A stretch of DNA of 64,000 nt from Sphingomonas naasensis (GTDB taxonomy: Bacteria; Pseudomonadota; Alphaproteobacteria; Sphingomonadales; Sphingomonadaceae), in contig NZ_SRXU01000001.1 of NCBI RefSeq assembly GCF_004792695.1, positions 310,001-374,000 on the forward strand, written 5' to 3'. The notes below the pieces were generated by a model that worked only from the letters and a program-made list of their open reading frames with translations, was not told the DNA's origin and did no database searches. The stretch's first letter is position 1. Each line of letters begins with the position of its first letter. Of this stretch, positions 34,359-43,811 are shown piece by piece. A program made the translations under genes and the position numbers.

Positions 34359-34985
34359 TCAGTCCTGACGGGCCTGCCCGAGCAGGATCAGATCGGTGCG
34401 GCTGCGCAGGCCGAGCTTGTCGAAAACCTTGTGGAGATGGACCTTCACCGTGCCTTCGGTCAGCCCGAGCTCGTCGGCGATTTCCTTGTTGCGCAGCCCG
34501 CGCTGGGCCAGCGACGCCACCGCCCGCTCGCGGCCGCTGAGCGTCTCGAGCGGATCGCGTTCCGCATCGGGCGACATGGCGAGGTCCATCGCGCGCTGCA
34601 TCACTTCCTGATCGAGCCAGCGCTTCCCCTGCACCACGGTCTCGAGGCAAGTCAGCAGATCGCGCGGCGCGGTCGATTTGATGACGATGCCGTTGACCCC
34701 GAGGTTCATCGCTTCCTTCGAGACCTGATCGTTGATCCCGCCGGTGAGCAGGATCACCGGGCGCCCGTCGCCGCGATTGCGCAGCGTGCGGAGCACGTCG
34801 AGCCCGGTACGCTCGGGCATGCCATTGTCGAGGATCAGCATGTCGGGCCGCGCGCTCGCGAGGCTGTCCAGCACGGCCGCGCCCGAATTGACCTTCGCGA
34901 CGATCTCGAAATTGGTCTTGTCGAGGAGGATTTCGATGCCCGCCAGTGTGAGCGGATCATCCTCCGCCACAAGTACCTTGGTCAT
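34359..34985 (-). CDS. NarL/LuxR-type response regulator
   Basis: The 208 residues have a receiver with VAEDDPLTLAG, D53 in LILDNGMPERTG and K in IVIKSTAP, then a LuxR helix-turn-helix (LSGRERAVASLAQRGLRNKEIA, GTVKVHLHKVF). It lies about 100 nt upstream of the pilus operon on the same strand and is a good candidate for its regulator. No kinase gene is adjacent. Confidence 0.9.
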   Translation of the reverse strand: MTKVLVAEDDPLTLAGIEILLDKTNFEIVAKVNSGAAVLDSLASARPDMLILDNGMPERTGLDVLRTLRNRGDGRPVILLTGGINDQVSKEAMNLGVNGIVIKSTAPRDLLTCLETVVQGKRWLDQEVMQRAMDLAMSPDAERDPLETLSGRERAVASLAQRGLRNKEIADELGLTEGTVKVHLHKVFDKLGLRSRTDLILLGQARQD

Positions 34986-35097
34986 ATCGACCCTTACGCA
35001 TGTACGTTACGATGGTCGAACCAATATCATCGCGCGTTGCCGTCCGTCCAGCGAGCCGTGCGCACGGCGCGGCCCGGTGGTTCGGAATCGCGCCCGA

Positions 35098-37335
35098 TCA
35101 CACCATCGGGTCGACGATGTCGCGCAGGCGATCGGCGCCGCGGTTCATCACGGCCTGGCGCAGCCCCGCGATCGAGGTGAAGCCGGTCGGCAGCCGGTGG
35201 TCGAACTCGATCACCCGTGCGCTCGACGGCCGGGTGCCGGCGCGCCACAGCCGCACGCTCGCCGCGCCGTCGGCGACCGCCGATCCGGGAACGCCGAGAT
35301 GATGCTGCCACAGCGCCATCCGATAGCGCTGCGCGAAGGTCTGTCGCGTATCGCCCTCGCGGCGATTGTCCTCGAAGATGAACGCGTCGACCTCGCTATC
35401 GAAGGTATAGCTGCGCCGGTTGCAATTCGCCGTGCCGATCACGGCCAGCTCATCGTCGAACACCCAGCTCTTCGAATGGACATAGGTGTGGTCGCCGAAG
35501 GTCGGTGCGCTCTGGCTGGTGGTGAGCTGGAACACGCCGAGCTTGGCGCGGTGCGGGGGCAGCAGCAGCGTGTCGATCAGCCCCACGAAATCGCGGCGAT
35601 ATTCCTTGCCGAAGGGCACGTCGGTGATCGGATTGCCGGGGATCAGGATCGTCACATGGTTGAGCCGCGGCACCGCGGCGATCAAGGCGCGCGCGGTGTC
35701 GAGGTCGAGCAGATACTGGTCCTCGCAATAGATGAAGCTGCGGGCGCTGGCGATCGCGGCGAGCAGCGCCGGCTTGATGCCGCGCTCGGCGACGACCAGC
35801 GGCGGCGCGCTGCGCACCGGATTGAAGGTCCGCGCGATCATCACCGACAGGGGGCCGCCGAACGGCGCATCGACCGGGCTCGGGCTGGCGATCGCGGCGG
35901 GCACGCCCAGCCCGTCGCCGCGCAGCCCCCCGAACCGGCTGCTCCCGGGGTGGTGCCGCCAGCGCGAGACGAAGGTGGAGAGCAGATCGTGCGCGCTCGG
36001 CCCGATGATGCGGCAATGCGTGTCGTGGTGCGGCTGCCCGGTATCGGCATCGACGACGCGGACGCGGTTGGGGTTCATGTCGATGCCCCCGCAATAGCCG
36101 ACGAGCAGCTCGCCGCGCTTGACCACGAGCACCTTCTGGTGATGTGATCCGGTCAGCCGCGCGATATCGGGCTCGATGATCCGGAAGATCACCGGAATCA
36201 GGTGATGGTTGAGCCCGACGAGCGCCGCCGCGATGGCGAGGCGGACGGTCGAGGCAGTGGTGTGGTTGGTGGTCAGGTCGTCCTTGATCGCCTTGCCGGC
36301 GGTGAGCGCGTTGATGTGGTTGACCACCTCGGTCGCGCTGCGATCGGCGGCGGTGACGATGCCGAACTGGTCCCACAGCATCGCCGCGACCTCGACTCCC
36401 CGCCCTGCCGCGGCGGTGTAGATGTCGCGGAAGCTGCTCGCCGCGCCGAGCGGGAAGGTGTCGAAATTGTCCCAGCCGAGCAGATAGATGAAATCGCGCT
36501 CGCCATTGGTCGCGCCCATGTCGGCGGCCATGGCGTTGAAGGTCGCGTTGCCGTCGATCAGCGCCGCTACGGCGTTGCCGGCGCGCAGCACGGTGCGCCC
36601 GGTCGCGAGCGGACGCAGGATCGCGCCCCAGCGGCTCGGATCGATCTGCCCGACCGGGGGCACGGGAATCGGCCCCGGTCCCGGCCGCGGCGGCCGGCGG
36701 GCGGTATGCGCGAGCAGCGCGGTCCAGGTGCGCGGGCCGATGACGCCGTCCCATTCGGAGGGCTGGCCGGGAAAGGCGACGCGCTGGAACGAGACGGTCG
36801 CGGCGCGGGTGTGCGCGCCGAAGATGCCGTCGGTCGCGAGCGGGCAGTCGGCGAGCCCGCTCTCGCCGCGCGCGCTGCGGTCGGCATGCACCATGTTCAG
36901 CCGCTGCTGGGCGTCGATCACCGCCGGGCCGCGCGATCCGGTGCGGATCGTCGGGCGCGAGGCCGGCGGCGGGGGCAAGGTTTCGCCAAACGCGAGCTCC
37001 GCCTCGCCGAGCGGACGGATCACCGTCAGGTCGGAATGGAGCAATCGGTCGGGGCCGCACAGGCCGATCGAGACGCTGCCCGGCCGCCCGGCCGCCAGCG
37101 CCTCGACATCGATCGCCTCGGCCTGCCGCTCGCCGCTCTCGAATGGGCTGGTGAGGATGAACGCGCGGCGCGCGCCGCCCAGCGGCTGGCGGAAGACGAC
37201 GTCGCCGCCAAGCAGCGGCCGCTCGAGCCGGCGCCCCGGCCACGCCACCACCTGCATCAGGGGATCGGCGAGATGGTCGTGGATCGTCGCCGCGGCGAGG
37301 CCGCCGGTATCGAGCGTCGAGCGGGTGTCGGTCAT
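35098..37335 (-). CDS. Phospholipase-D-like protein with peptidoglycan-binding module
   Basis: ATG 37335 has AGGAGG 5 nt upstream. Residues 35-125 are a beta-rich segment, and 128-210 a peptidoglycan-binding domain (TIRTGSRGPAVIDAQQRLN, DGVIGPRTW) almost identical to that in the S8 peptidase upstream. Two PLD halves follow. The first HxK motif (HHQKVLVVK, about 399) lacks the usual Asp, while the second (HSKSWVFDD at 620) is complete. There is no signal peptide. It is last in the SARP-linked operon and may be a secreted effector; the substrate is unknown. Confidence 0.8.
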   Translation of the reverse strand: MTDTRSTLDTGGLAAATIHDHLADPLMQVVAWPGRRLERPLLGGDVVFRQPLGGARRAFILTSPFESGERQAEAIDVEALAAGRPGSVSIGLCGPDRLLHSDLTVIRPLGEAELAFGETLPPPPASRPTIRTGSRGPAVIDAQQRLNMVHADRSARGESGLADCPLATDGIFGAHTRAATVSFQRVAFPGQPSEWDGVIGPRTWTALLAHTARRPPRPGPGPIPVPPVGQIDPSRWGAILRPLATGRTVLRAGNAVAALIDGNATFNAMAADMGATNGERDFIYLLGWDNFDTFPLGAASSFRDIYTAAAGRGVEVAAMLWDQFGIVTAADRSATEVVNHINALTAGKAIKDDLTTNHTTASTVRLAIAAALVGLNHHLIPVIFRIIEPDIARLTGSHHQKVLVVKRGELLVGYCGGIDMNPNRVRVVDADTGQPHHDTHCRIIGPSAHDLLSTFVSRWRHHPGSSRFGGLRGDGLGVPAAIASPSPVDAPFGGPLSVMIARTFNPVRSAPPLVVAERGIKPALLAAIASARSFIYCEDQYLLDLDTARALIAAVPRLNHVTILIPGNPITDVPFGKEYRRDFVGLIDTLLLPPHRAKLGVFQLTTSQSAPTFGDHTYVHSKSWVFDDELAVIGTANCNRRSYTFDSEVDAFIFEDNRREGDTRQTFAQRYRMALWQHHLGVPGSAVADGAASVRLWRAGTRPSSARVIEFDHRLPTGFTSIAGLRQAVMNRGADRLRDIVDPMV

Positions 37336-37345
37336 CGCATCCTCC

Positions 37346-37759
37346 TCATGCCGCACGCGCGATCTGCGCCAGCACCTCGCGCCGCGCGACGAGCTCGCGT
37401 TGCTGCCGGCCGAGCTCGCCCGACGCGGCTTCGTCGGCGGCCTCGGCCATTTCCTGTTCCTGCGCGCGCGCCAGCGATGCCATCCGCCCCAGCAGCTGGC
37501 GTGCCACCGCCCGGGCCTCCTGGGGCAGCTGGCGGCTGATCATCTGCAGGAAACTGTCGAGGTGCAGATCGGTCAGGGCGAGCCGGCTTGCGGGCCGCGC
37601 GACGTACAGTTGCTGGAAGGCCTGCAGATGGGCGCGGGGATCGGCCGCGATCGCGCGGACCACGGCATCATAGCGCGGGCCCAGCGCCGCGCTGCTGAAA
37701 TTGCCGCCGACCACCATGAGCACGCGTTGCCGGGGAGTGAGGGTTGCTGTGCCGGTCAT
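37346..37759 (-). CDS. Hypothetical helical protein
   Basis: The 137 residues are nearly all helical and charged, with PRYDAVVRAIAADPRAHLQAF and a Glu/Ala/Arg-rich C-terminal half. No signal peptide or motif is seen. It begins 1 nt after the large S8 peptidase gene and ends 10 nt before the PLD gene, so it belongs to the same transcript. It could be a chaperone or immunity protein for one of them; that is a guess from position. Confidence 0.65.
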   Translation of the reverse strand: MTGTATLTPRQRVLMVVGGNFSSAALGPRYDAVVRAIAADPRAHLQAFQQLYVARPASRLALTDLHLDSFLQMISRQLPQEARAVARQLLGRMASLARAQEQEMAEAADEAASGELGRQQRELVARREVLAQIARAA

Positions 37760-37760
37760 C

Positions 37761-40700
37761 TCAAAATGTCCCTACCGAGGTATTGCCGGTGGTGGTGTCG
37801 GCCGCGCCGATCGCGGGATCGTCCGGCGGCGTGGGCAGGCGCGTCGTCCGCACCCGGCGCATCCAGTTGAACGTGTTGGCGTTGGCCGCGTCGTTGTCCG
37901 GGTCGGGGGTGAACAGCGTCTGGATTCGCCGATAGGTCGACACGTTGGGCAGCGGCCCGCTCGGCGCGAAGGTGTTGAAGGTGAAGAATTGCAGCGCCTG
38001 CGCGCTGTCGAAACGGTTGAACAGCACATGGTGGAGCTCGTGCGCCAGCGTCTCGAGGTCGGCGTTCAGGTCGATGTGCTGGAAGATGAAGAAGCGCCCG
38101 CCCAGCAATGCCTCCTGGGTCTGGGTGACTCCCGCATAGGCATTGAAGGTGCGCCGGCCGTCGCTGCGCGGGCGCGGCAGGGTGCAGAAGCACACCGTCA
38201 CGGTGTTGTCGGGCGTGGTCGGCAGCAGCAGATCGAGCACCAGCCGCTCCTCGGGCGTGTCGAGGAAGCCGATATAGTTTCCGGCAGCATCGCGCGCGCC
38301 CGCGGGCAGCGCCAGATCGACTGCGGCGCCGGCGTCGATCCGCAGCCCGGTCTGCGCCCAGCGGCGGTTGGCGTGGAGGAACTGGTCGTCGATCTGCGCT
38401 TGCCGCGCCGGTGTCATCGTCAGGCCGAGCCGGACGACGCGCAGCGTGATCCGCCGGCGTCGGTCCGGCGTGCGCCGGAAGACGGGCAAGGTCACCGATA
38501 CAGTGCCGCCGGCCGCCGCGGTATAGTCCGCGCGCACCGATCCGGTCAGGTCGGCGCGGCGCAGCCGGTGGTTGCTCTGGCCGCGATTGCGGACCCCGGC
38601 ATCGGGCCCGGCGGTCAGCCCCGAATGCGTCGGCTGATCGGCATCGGTGTCGTCGGTCACCAGCATCAGCGCGCGCGAGACGAACACCTTCGATCCCGCC
38701 GCGGTCTCGGTCAGCGTCACGTTCTGCGAAGCCGGGGCGTCGTCGTCGCCGCCCCCGGCAGTGAGCGTGCGCCAGCGCGCCGTGACGGTCGATCCGGTCG
38801 CGCCGCGATCGGTGACGCGGATGTAGAAGCGACGACGATCGGCGCCGACGAAATTGCTCGCCTCGGCGGCATCGTTGCGCACGGCGCGCGCGGCATCATA
38901 GGCATTGTCCCACAGCCCGAACATCAGCGCGGTGGCCACCGGCGACGAACCGTCGACGCGGTGATCGCCATCGTCGTCGAGCACGAACTCGACCGTGGCG
39001 GCGGTTGCCGGCCGCGGCCTCGGCGGCACCGGCACGACGAAGGCGAAGTCGCTCAGCACCTGTACCCGCCGGCTCTCGGCGGCGTCGGCCAGCGGCTCGG
39101 TCTCGCCACGGCTCTCGACGTCGATGACGAGGCTCGCCGGCGCCGGCCGCCCGGTCATCCGCGCGATCGCAGCGAGGATCTCGCGCCGGATCGCCTCGGC
39201 ACGGCGCGTGCCGAGCGCGAGGTTCTCGCCGGCCGAGCCGACCGGATCGGTATGCCCGATCAGGCGGAGATGGCGGACCGGAGTCGCGGTGCTCTGGCTC
39301 TCCATGATGCAGCGGGCGATGCCGATGATCTGGGGCTGGTGGCGCGGCAGCACCTCGGCCGAGCCGAACTCGAAATGATCGATCACCTGCTCGCGCGGCA
39401 GGCCCGGGCAGCGCGTCGGTAGCGTGATCTGGCTGACGCCGCTGCCGCTCGCCGCGATCAGCGCCGCCCAGCTGCGCGGGCCGATCACGCCGTCCCATTC
39501 GCCGGGCTGGCCGGGAAAGGCAGTGCGCTGGAAGGCGACCGTCGCGGCACGGGTATTGGCGCCGAACACGCCGTCGGTGGCGAGCGGGCAGCGATCGAGA
39601 CCGGGCGCGCCCGAGGCGACCCGCCCGGCGTGCACCGTGTTGAGCCGCGTCTGCGCCTCGGTCACGGCGGGGCCGCGCGATCCCTGGCGGATCGTCGGCC
39701 GCGGCACCACCGGCGGATCGGTCTCGCCGAGCCCGGCGCCATCGCGCGAGCGCACGATCAGCACATCGGGCAGCAGCAGCCCATCCGGCCCGGCGATCCG
39801 CTCATAGCCGTCCTCGCCGATCACTTCGGCATAGAAGCCGCCCTCGCGCGGCCGGCCGGCGCGGCGCTTGATCGTATTGGCGCGGTGCATGCCCGGGCGG
39901 GTGACCATCCGCGCACGCCGCTTGCGCGTGCCGCGCAGGATGACGTCGCCGGCGAGCAGCGGCGCGACGAGGCGCGTCCCCGGAAAGCCGACAATCTGGG
40001 TCGACGGCGCCTGCGGATTGACCGCGACGTTGAGCAGCGCCTTGGGGTCGACCGGCGGCGCCAGCGGCATCGGTGGCATGGGCGGCTCCGGGGCCGCGGC
40101 CGGCGCGGACGCGGGCTCGGGCGCGGGTTCGAAGCCGGGCGTGACATCATAGGTCGAAGGTTCCGGCATCGGCGGCTCGGGCGCGGCTGCAGGTGTGGAT
40201 GCCGGCGCGACCGGCTCGGCGGTCGGCGCATCGGCCTCGCCGCTCTCGCGCTGCGACACCGCGACCGGCGGCCGCGGCGGCAGATCGAGCATCTCGCGCA
40301 GCTCGGCCTCGCTGAATTGCGCGAGGACGCGCTGCTCGGGGGTCGGCAGGCTGTGCCGTCGGCCCTTGGTCCAGCGCCGCTCGTCGTCGGTCACGGGCGG
40401 ACCCACGCTGGCGGTTTCGGGGGTTTCGGATTCGTCCGATTCCATGACTGCCATCTCCTGTACCTGGCGGGGCGCGCGGGCCGGCACGACCGGGCCGTCG
40501 CGCAATCGTCGTGCCGCGGCGACCGCCGCCGCGATGTCGAGAATTCCATAGCCCCAGCGCTCGATCTCGTCGGCCAGCGGGGCCGGCGGCGCCGTGAGCG
40601 ATGCGAACAGGGCGTTGCGGATCGCCGCGACCGGCTGGGCGCCGGCCGCCTCGAGCATCAGCGCCACCGTGCCGGTGACGTGCGGCGCGGCCATGCTGGT

Positions 40701-42236
40701 GCCGCTCATCCGTACATAGCCCGGCGGCTCCAGCGCCGATTGGCGCGAGCGCACCGAGAGGATTCGCACCCCGGGCGCGACCAGCAGCGGCTTGCGCCGC
40801 CCGTCGCGCGTCGGCCCGGTGCTCGAGAAGCGCGCCATCGGCTGATCGGGGTCGTGCGCGTCATAGGCGCCCACCGCGATCGTCCGCATCGCGTTGCAGA
40901 TGCTGCCGGTGGTCGCCAGCGGCGATGCCACCCCCGGCGCGAACACCGCCTGGCAGGCGGGGCAACCGGCATTGCGCTCGATCCATGCGTGCCAGCGGCC
41001 ATCGGCGACGTCGACGCCGCGTATCTCGATCGCCCAGCGACCGGCCGGCGCCATCGGGCGCAGCACCAGCGCGATCAGATTGTCGCCGTTATTGGGGTCG
41101 GCGCCGCGGTGGTAGAGCCGCGCCAGCTCGGCGCCGTCGCGGTCGCGCACCACGGCATTGGCGCCGAGCGCCGCGGTCACCGCGCCGCCGTCCGGCGCGA
41201 CGGCGCGCGCGACGAAGCGATCGCCCCCCTTGTACCAGATCTCGACCGTGGCCGGATGCGCGTCGCTGCGCGGCAGCTCGAACGGCAGGCGTTCGGCGTG
41301 CCCTTCGCGCAGCCGGCCCTCCATATGGACGTTGCGCGCATAATAATTGCCCGTGCTCTGCACCACCACGGTGCCGGGACGGTTGACGATCAGCCAGTCG
41401 ATCGCGCGCTCGACGAGCAGCGTGCCGTCATGCGGCCCGGCATGCCGGCCGATGCTCATGTTGAGCGCGACCGGGCGCCCATCGGCGGTGCGGATGACGA
41501 AGTCGATTGCCTCGAGCAAGTCGATCGAGTTGCCGAGATCGCCGACGCCCGGCCCGAGATGGACGAAGATCAGGTCGGCCTCGGGCGCCACGCCCTGCGG
41601 GCCGCCGGCGCGCCCGTTGCCCGCGGCGATCCCCAGCACGTGCGTGCCATGCGAAGGTTGCGGCGCCTCCGACGGGCGGTAGCCGAGCGCCGCGAACGGA
41701 TCGGCGCTGCGCAGCGCCCGGTCGATCTCGCCGCGGCGGTGGATCCGGCCATAGCCATAGGGCGCCGGCACGCCGTCCGCGCGCTGGTCCCACAGGCCGA
41801 TCAGGCGCGTGCCGCCATCGGGGTTGCGGAAGTCGGGATGGGCGAAGTCGATGCCCCAGTCGATCACCGCGACGACGACGCCCCTGCCCGTCTCGGCGAG
41901 CCCGTCGGGGCGGCGCGTGTCGCTGTCGACCGGCGCCGGATCGGCTTCGCTCAGCCCGGGCTCACCGGGAGGCGGCCGATCGGCGAAAGGATTGCGCGCG
42001 CCGCAGCCACAGGCCTCGCCGGCATAGACGCGCGGCGCCTTCAGGCTCGCGACCGAGGGATGCGCATGGATCGCGGCCAGCGCGCCGCGCGCCGCGCGTC
42101 CGGTGGCGATCTCGCCGAACCGCGCGACGAGCCGCAGCTCCGGCGGCGGCGGAGCGCCCGGATGCAGGCGGACGATCACCGAGACCTCCTCGTCCGGACC
42201 GCCTCCGGCGATCAATTCCTGCAGCCCGGGGTCCAT
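37761..42236 (-). CDS. Giant subtilase (S8) - peptidoglycan-binding - OmpA-like - HELHH protein
   Basis: The 1491 residues hold a subtilisin domain with D126 (VAVIDWGID), H196 (SHGTHVLG) and S514 (SGTSMAAPH), a Pro/Ala/Glu-rich linker (655-730), a beta module (about 745-845), a peptidoglycan-binding domain (848-930), an OmpA-like segment (950-1070, with LIGHTDPVGSAGENLALGTRRAEA), a beta region, and a C-terminal HELHH (1399-1403) that suggests a second, zinc protease. No signal peptide is visible. It may be exported by an unknown route or act on the envelope from inside. Such a four-part protein is rare. Confidence 0.85.
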   Translation of the reverse strand: MDPGLQELIAGGGPDEEVSVIVRLHPGAPPPPELRLVARFGEIATGRAARGALAAIHAHPSVASLKAPRVYAGEACGCGARNPFADRPPPGEPGLSEADPAPVDSDTRRPDGLAETGRGVVVAVIDWGIDFAHPDFRNPDGGTRLIGLWDQRADGVPAPYGYGRIHRRGEIDRALRSADPFAALGYRPSEAPQPSHGTHVLGIAAGNGRAGGPQGVAPEADLIFVHLGPGVGDLGNSIDLLEAIDFVIRTADGRPVALNMSIGRHAGPHDGTLLVERAIDWLIVNRPGTVVVQSTGNYYARNVHMEGRLREGHAERLPFELPRSDAHPATVEIWYKGGDRFVARAVAPDGGAVTAALGANAVVRDRDGAELARLYHRGADPNNGDNLIALVLRPMAPAGRWAIEIRGVDVADGRWHAWIERNAGCPACQAVFAPGVASPLATTGSICNAMRTIAVGAYDAHDPDQPMARFSSTGPTRDGRRKPLLVAPGVRILSVRSRQSALEPPGYVRMSGTSMAAPHVTGTVALMLEAAGAQPVAAIRNALFASLTAPPAPLADEIERWGYGILDIAAAVAAARRLRDGPVVPARAPRQVQEMAVMESDESETPETASVGPPVTDDERRWTKGRRHSLPTPEQRVLAQFSEAELREMLDLPPRPPVAVSQRESGEADAPTAEPVAPASTPAAAPEPPMPEPSTYDVTPGFEPAPEPASAPAAAPEPPMPPMPLAPPVDPKALLNVAVNPQAPSTQIVGFPGTRLVAPLLAGDVILRGTRKRRARMVTRPGMHRANTIKRRAGRPREGGFYAEVIGEDGYERIAGPDGLLLPDVLIVRSRDGAGLGETDPPVVPRPTIRQGSRGPAVTEAQTRLNTVHAGRVASGAPGLDRCPLATDGVFGANTRAATVAFQRTAFPGQPGEWDGVIGPRSWAALIAASGSGVSQITLPTRCPGLPREQVIDHFEFGSAEVLPRHQPQIIGIARCIMESQSTATPVRHLRLIGHTDPVGSAGENLALGTRRAEAIRREILAAIARMTGRPAPASLVIDVESRGETEPLADAAESRRVQVLSDFAFVVPVPPRPRPATAATVEFVLDDDGDHRVDGSSPVATALMFGLWDNAYDAARAVRNDAAEASNFVGADRRRFYIRVTDRGATGSTVTARWRTLTAGGGDDDAPASQNVTLTETAAGSKVFVSRALMLVTDDTDADQPTHSGLTAGPDAGVRNRGQSNHRLRRADLTGSVRADYTAAAGGTVSVTLPVFRRTPDRRRRITLRVVRLGLTMTPARQAQIDDQFLHANRRWAQTGLRIDAGAAVDLALPAGARDAAGNYIGFLDTPEERLVLDLLLPTTPDNTVTVCFCTLPRPRSDGRRTFNAYAGVTQTQEALLGGRFFIFQHIDLNADLETLAHELHHVLFNRFDSAQALQFFTFNTFAPSGPLPNVSTYRRIQTLFTPDPDNDAANANTFNWMRRVRTTRLPTPPDDPAIGAADTTTGNTSVGTF

Positions 42237-42261
42237 GGTCCACCACCCTGCCCGTTTGCCG

Positions 42262-42717
42262 CTACTTCTTGGGCGCGGCGAGCGCGGGAGCGGCCTGCTT
42301 CACCCCACCCGCCGCTTCGGCTGCCGCCTTCTGCGCTTCGGCCGCAGCCTGCTGCGCCGCGAGGGCGGCCTTCTCCGCCGCGGCGGCGGCATTCTTGGCG
42401 TTGAGCGCCGCCGCTTCGGCTTGCTGCTGCGCGACTTCGGCGGCTTTTTCCGCCTTCTCGGCGGCATCCTTTGCCGCCTCGGCATCCTCGGCTGCCTCTT
42501 GCGCTGCCTCGACGGCGTCCTCCTCGTCCTCATTCTCCTCTTCTTCGGACGTGTCGGTGTCCTTCTCCGCCATCGATCGCGCCGCGACGATGGCGAGCAG
42601 CGGGTTGCCGATCGCATAGGCGATGACGCCCAGCCGGCCGAGATCGCTTTCGGGCACGCCGAAGGAATTTCCCGCCGCGCGCCCAAGCACGAGGCTGTTC
42701 AACTGTTGGTTTGACAT
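42262..42717 (-). CDS. Ala/Glu-rich coiled-coil protein
   Basis: The 151 residues begin SNQQLNSLVLGRAAGNSFGVPESDLG, followed by a hydrophobic patch (GVIAYAIGNPLLAIVAA), an acidic stretch of Glu/Asp (about 55-70), and a long alanine-rich coiled coil with AEKAEKAAEVAQQQAEA-type heptads. It has no known domain. Second-to-last of the small genes before the giant protease, it may be a scaffold. The pattern is low-complexity, so homology would be hard to judge. Confidence 0.65.
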   Translation of the reverse strand: MSNQQLNSLVLGRAAGNSFGVPESDLGRLGVIAYAIGNPLLAIVAARSMAEKDTDTSEEEENEDEEDAVEAAQEAAEDAEAAKDAAEKAEKAAEVAQQQAEAAALNAKNAAAAAEKAALAAQQAAAEAQKAAAEAAGGVKQAAPALAAPKK

Positions 42718-42748
42718 GATCGCATTCCTTTCGGTGACGGCAGCCGGA

Positions 42749-43330
42749 TCAGGCCGTGAGCGCGATGGCCATCATCATCGTCGTCATCATGCCGGTGTTG
42801 TCACCGCCGCCGGCCGATGGCGTCGTGCCGCCAAGACCGCCGCCGTAGAGAAGGATCGGCAGGATCTTGGAGAATTTGTCGTTGCCGCCGCCGATCAGCG
42901 GCAGGATCATCGCGATCTGGCGCGACTCATCGAGACCCTTCTTGAGCTCGGCGGTCTCCTTCTTGCGCAGCGCGATTTCCTTGCGCAGCGCATTCCCCAT
43001 CGATCCGACTTCGCGCTCCACGGCGCGCGAGCGCGTCTCGAGCGTCTTCACCGCTGCCGAAGTGGTGTGGATGCGGTCGTCGAGCCGCTTGGCGGTCGCG
43101 TTCAGCTCGGCCTTGGTGGCGAAGCCGGTCGCCGCGGGCCGCGGCACCGCATTGCCGCGCGGCGGCAGCTTGACGCCCGGCCGCGCGCCGCGTCCGGACC
43201 GTCCGCGGGACCGTGGGCGAGCGGCTTCGTCGAATTCGCCGAAGTCCTCGCCATAATCTTCGTTGTCGAACTCGAAATCGCTCTCGATGAGCCCTTCGAA
43301 ATCGCTCTCAAAGGCGGTTTCCAACATCAT
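42749..43330 (-). CDS. Acidic hypothetical protein with coiled coil
   Basis: ATG 43330 has an AGGAGAAAA leader. The N-terminus (residues 5-35) is strongly acidic and aromatic (FEFDNEDYGEDFGEFDE), then a basic Gly/Arg linker, a coiled coil (about 65-135) and a Gly- and Met-rich C-terminus with a hydrophobic patch (ILPILLYGGGLGG, MMTTMMMAIAL). The acidic style recurs in the protein at 43804-44850. The C-terminal patch may touch a membrane. No family recognised. Confidence 0.65.
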   Translation of the reverse strand: MMLETAFESDFEGLIESDFEFDNEDYGEDFGEFDEAARPRSRGRSGRGARPGVKLPPRGNAVPRPAATGFATKAELNATAKRLDDRIHTTSAAVKTLETRSRAVEREVGSMGNALRKEIALRKKETAELKKGLDESRQIAMILPLIGGGNDKFSKILPILLYGGGLGGTTPSAGGGDNTGMMTTMMMAIALTA

Positions 43331-43361
43331 TTTTCTCCTGTCATCACACTCGTTGAACCGA

Positions 43362-43811
43362 TCAGTGCGCGTGCATTGCCGCCTCGCGCAGAGGGGGTTG
43401 CGACCCGAAGAGCTCGGCGCGGACCTGCGGGTCCGGACGCACCATTCCCGGGCGGCCGCGCCCGCGGCAGCCGAGGCACGCCGGGTCCTCGCCCCAGCAC
43501 AGCCCGCAGGCGCCGAGCGCCGCGGCCAGCCGGCTGAGCCGCTGCGATCCGGCGCGGCCGGCCTCGTGCAGCTGGCGCGCGATCCGCGTCATCTTGGTCA
43601 GCCGCGCCTCGGCGGCATCGAGCCGCGCGCTCAGCTCTGCGATCAGGTCGTCGCGCTCGTCCGGCGCCTCGACATCGTTGCTCGGCGGGACGCGCTGGGC
43701 CTGCATCATCTCCATCAGCGCCGCCATGCGCGGATCGCCGGCGGCGAACTCCTGCATCATCGCCGCGGGATCGAGCCCCGCGCCACCGGCAAGGGCAGCG
43801 GCGTCAAACAC
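43362..43811 (-). CDS. Small protein with Cys pairs (zinc-ribbon-like)
   Basis: The 149 residues include a helical first half with a coiled coil (about 50-85) and then ACGLCWGEDPACLGCRGRG, two CxxC pairs that could bind zinc. It overlaps the upstream gene by 8 nt. It may bind a partner in this operon. No known family. Confidence 0.6.
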   Translation of the reverse strand: MFDAAALAGGAGLDPAAMMQEFAAGDPRMAALMEMMQAQRVPPSNDVEAPDERDDLIAELSARLDAAEARLTKMTRIARQLHEAGRAGSQRLSRLAAALGACGLCWGEDPACLGCRGRGRPGMVRPDPQVRAELFGSQPPLREAAMHAH

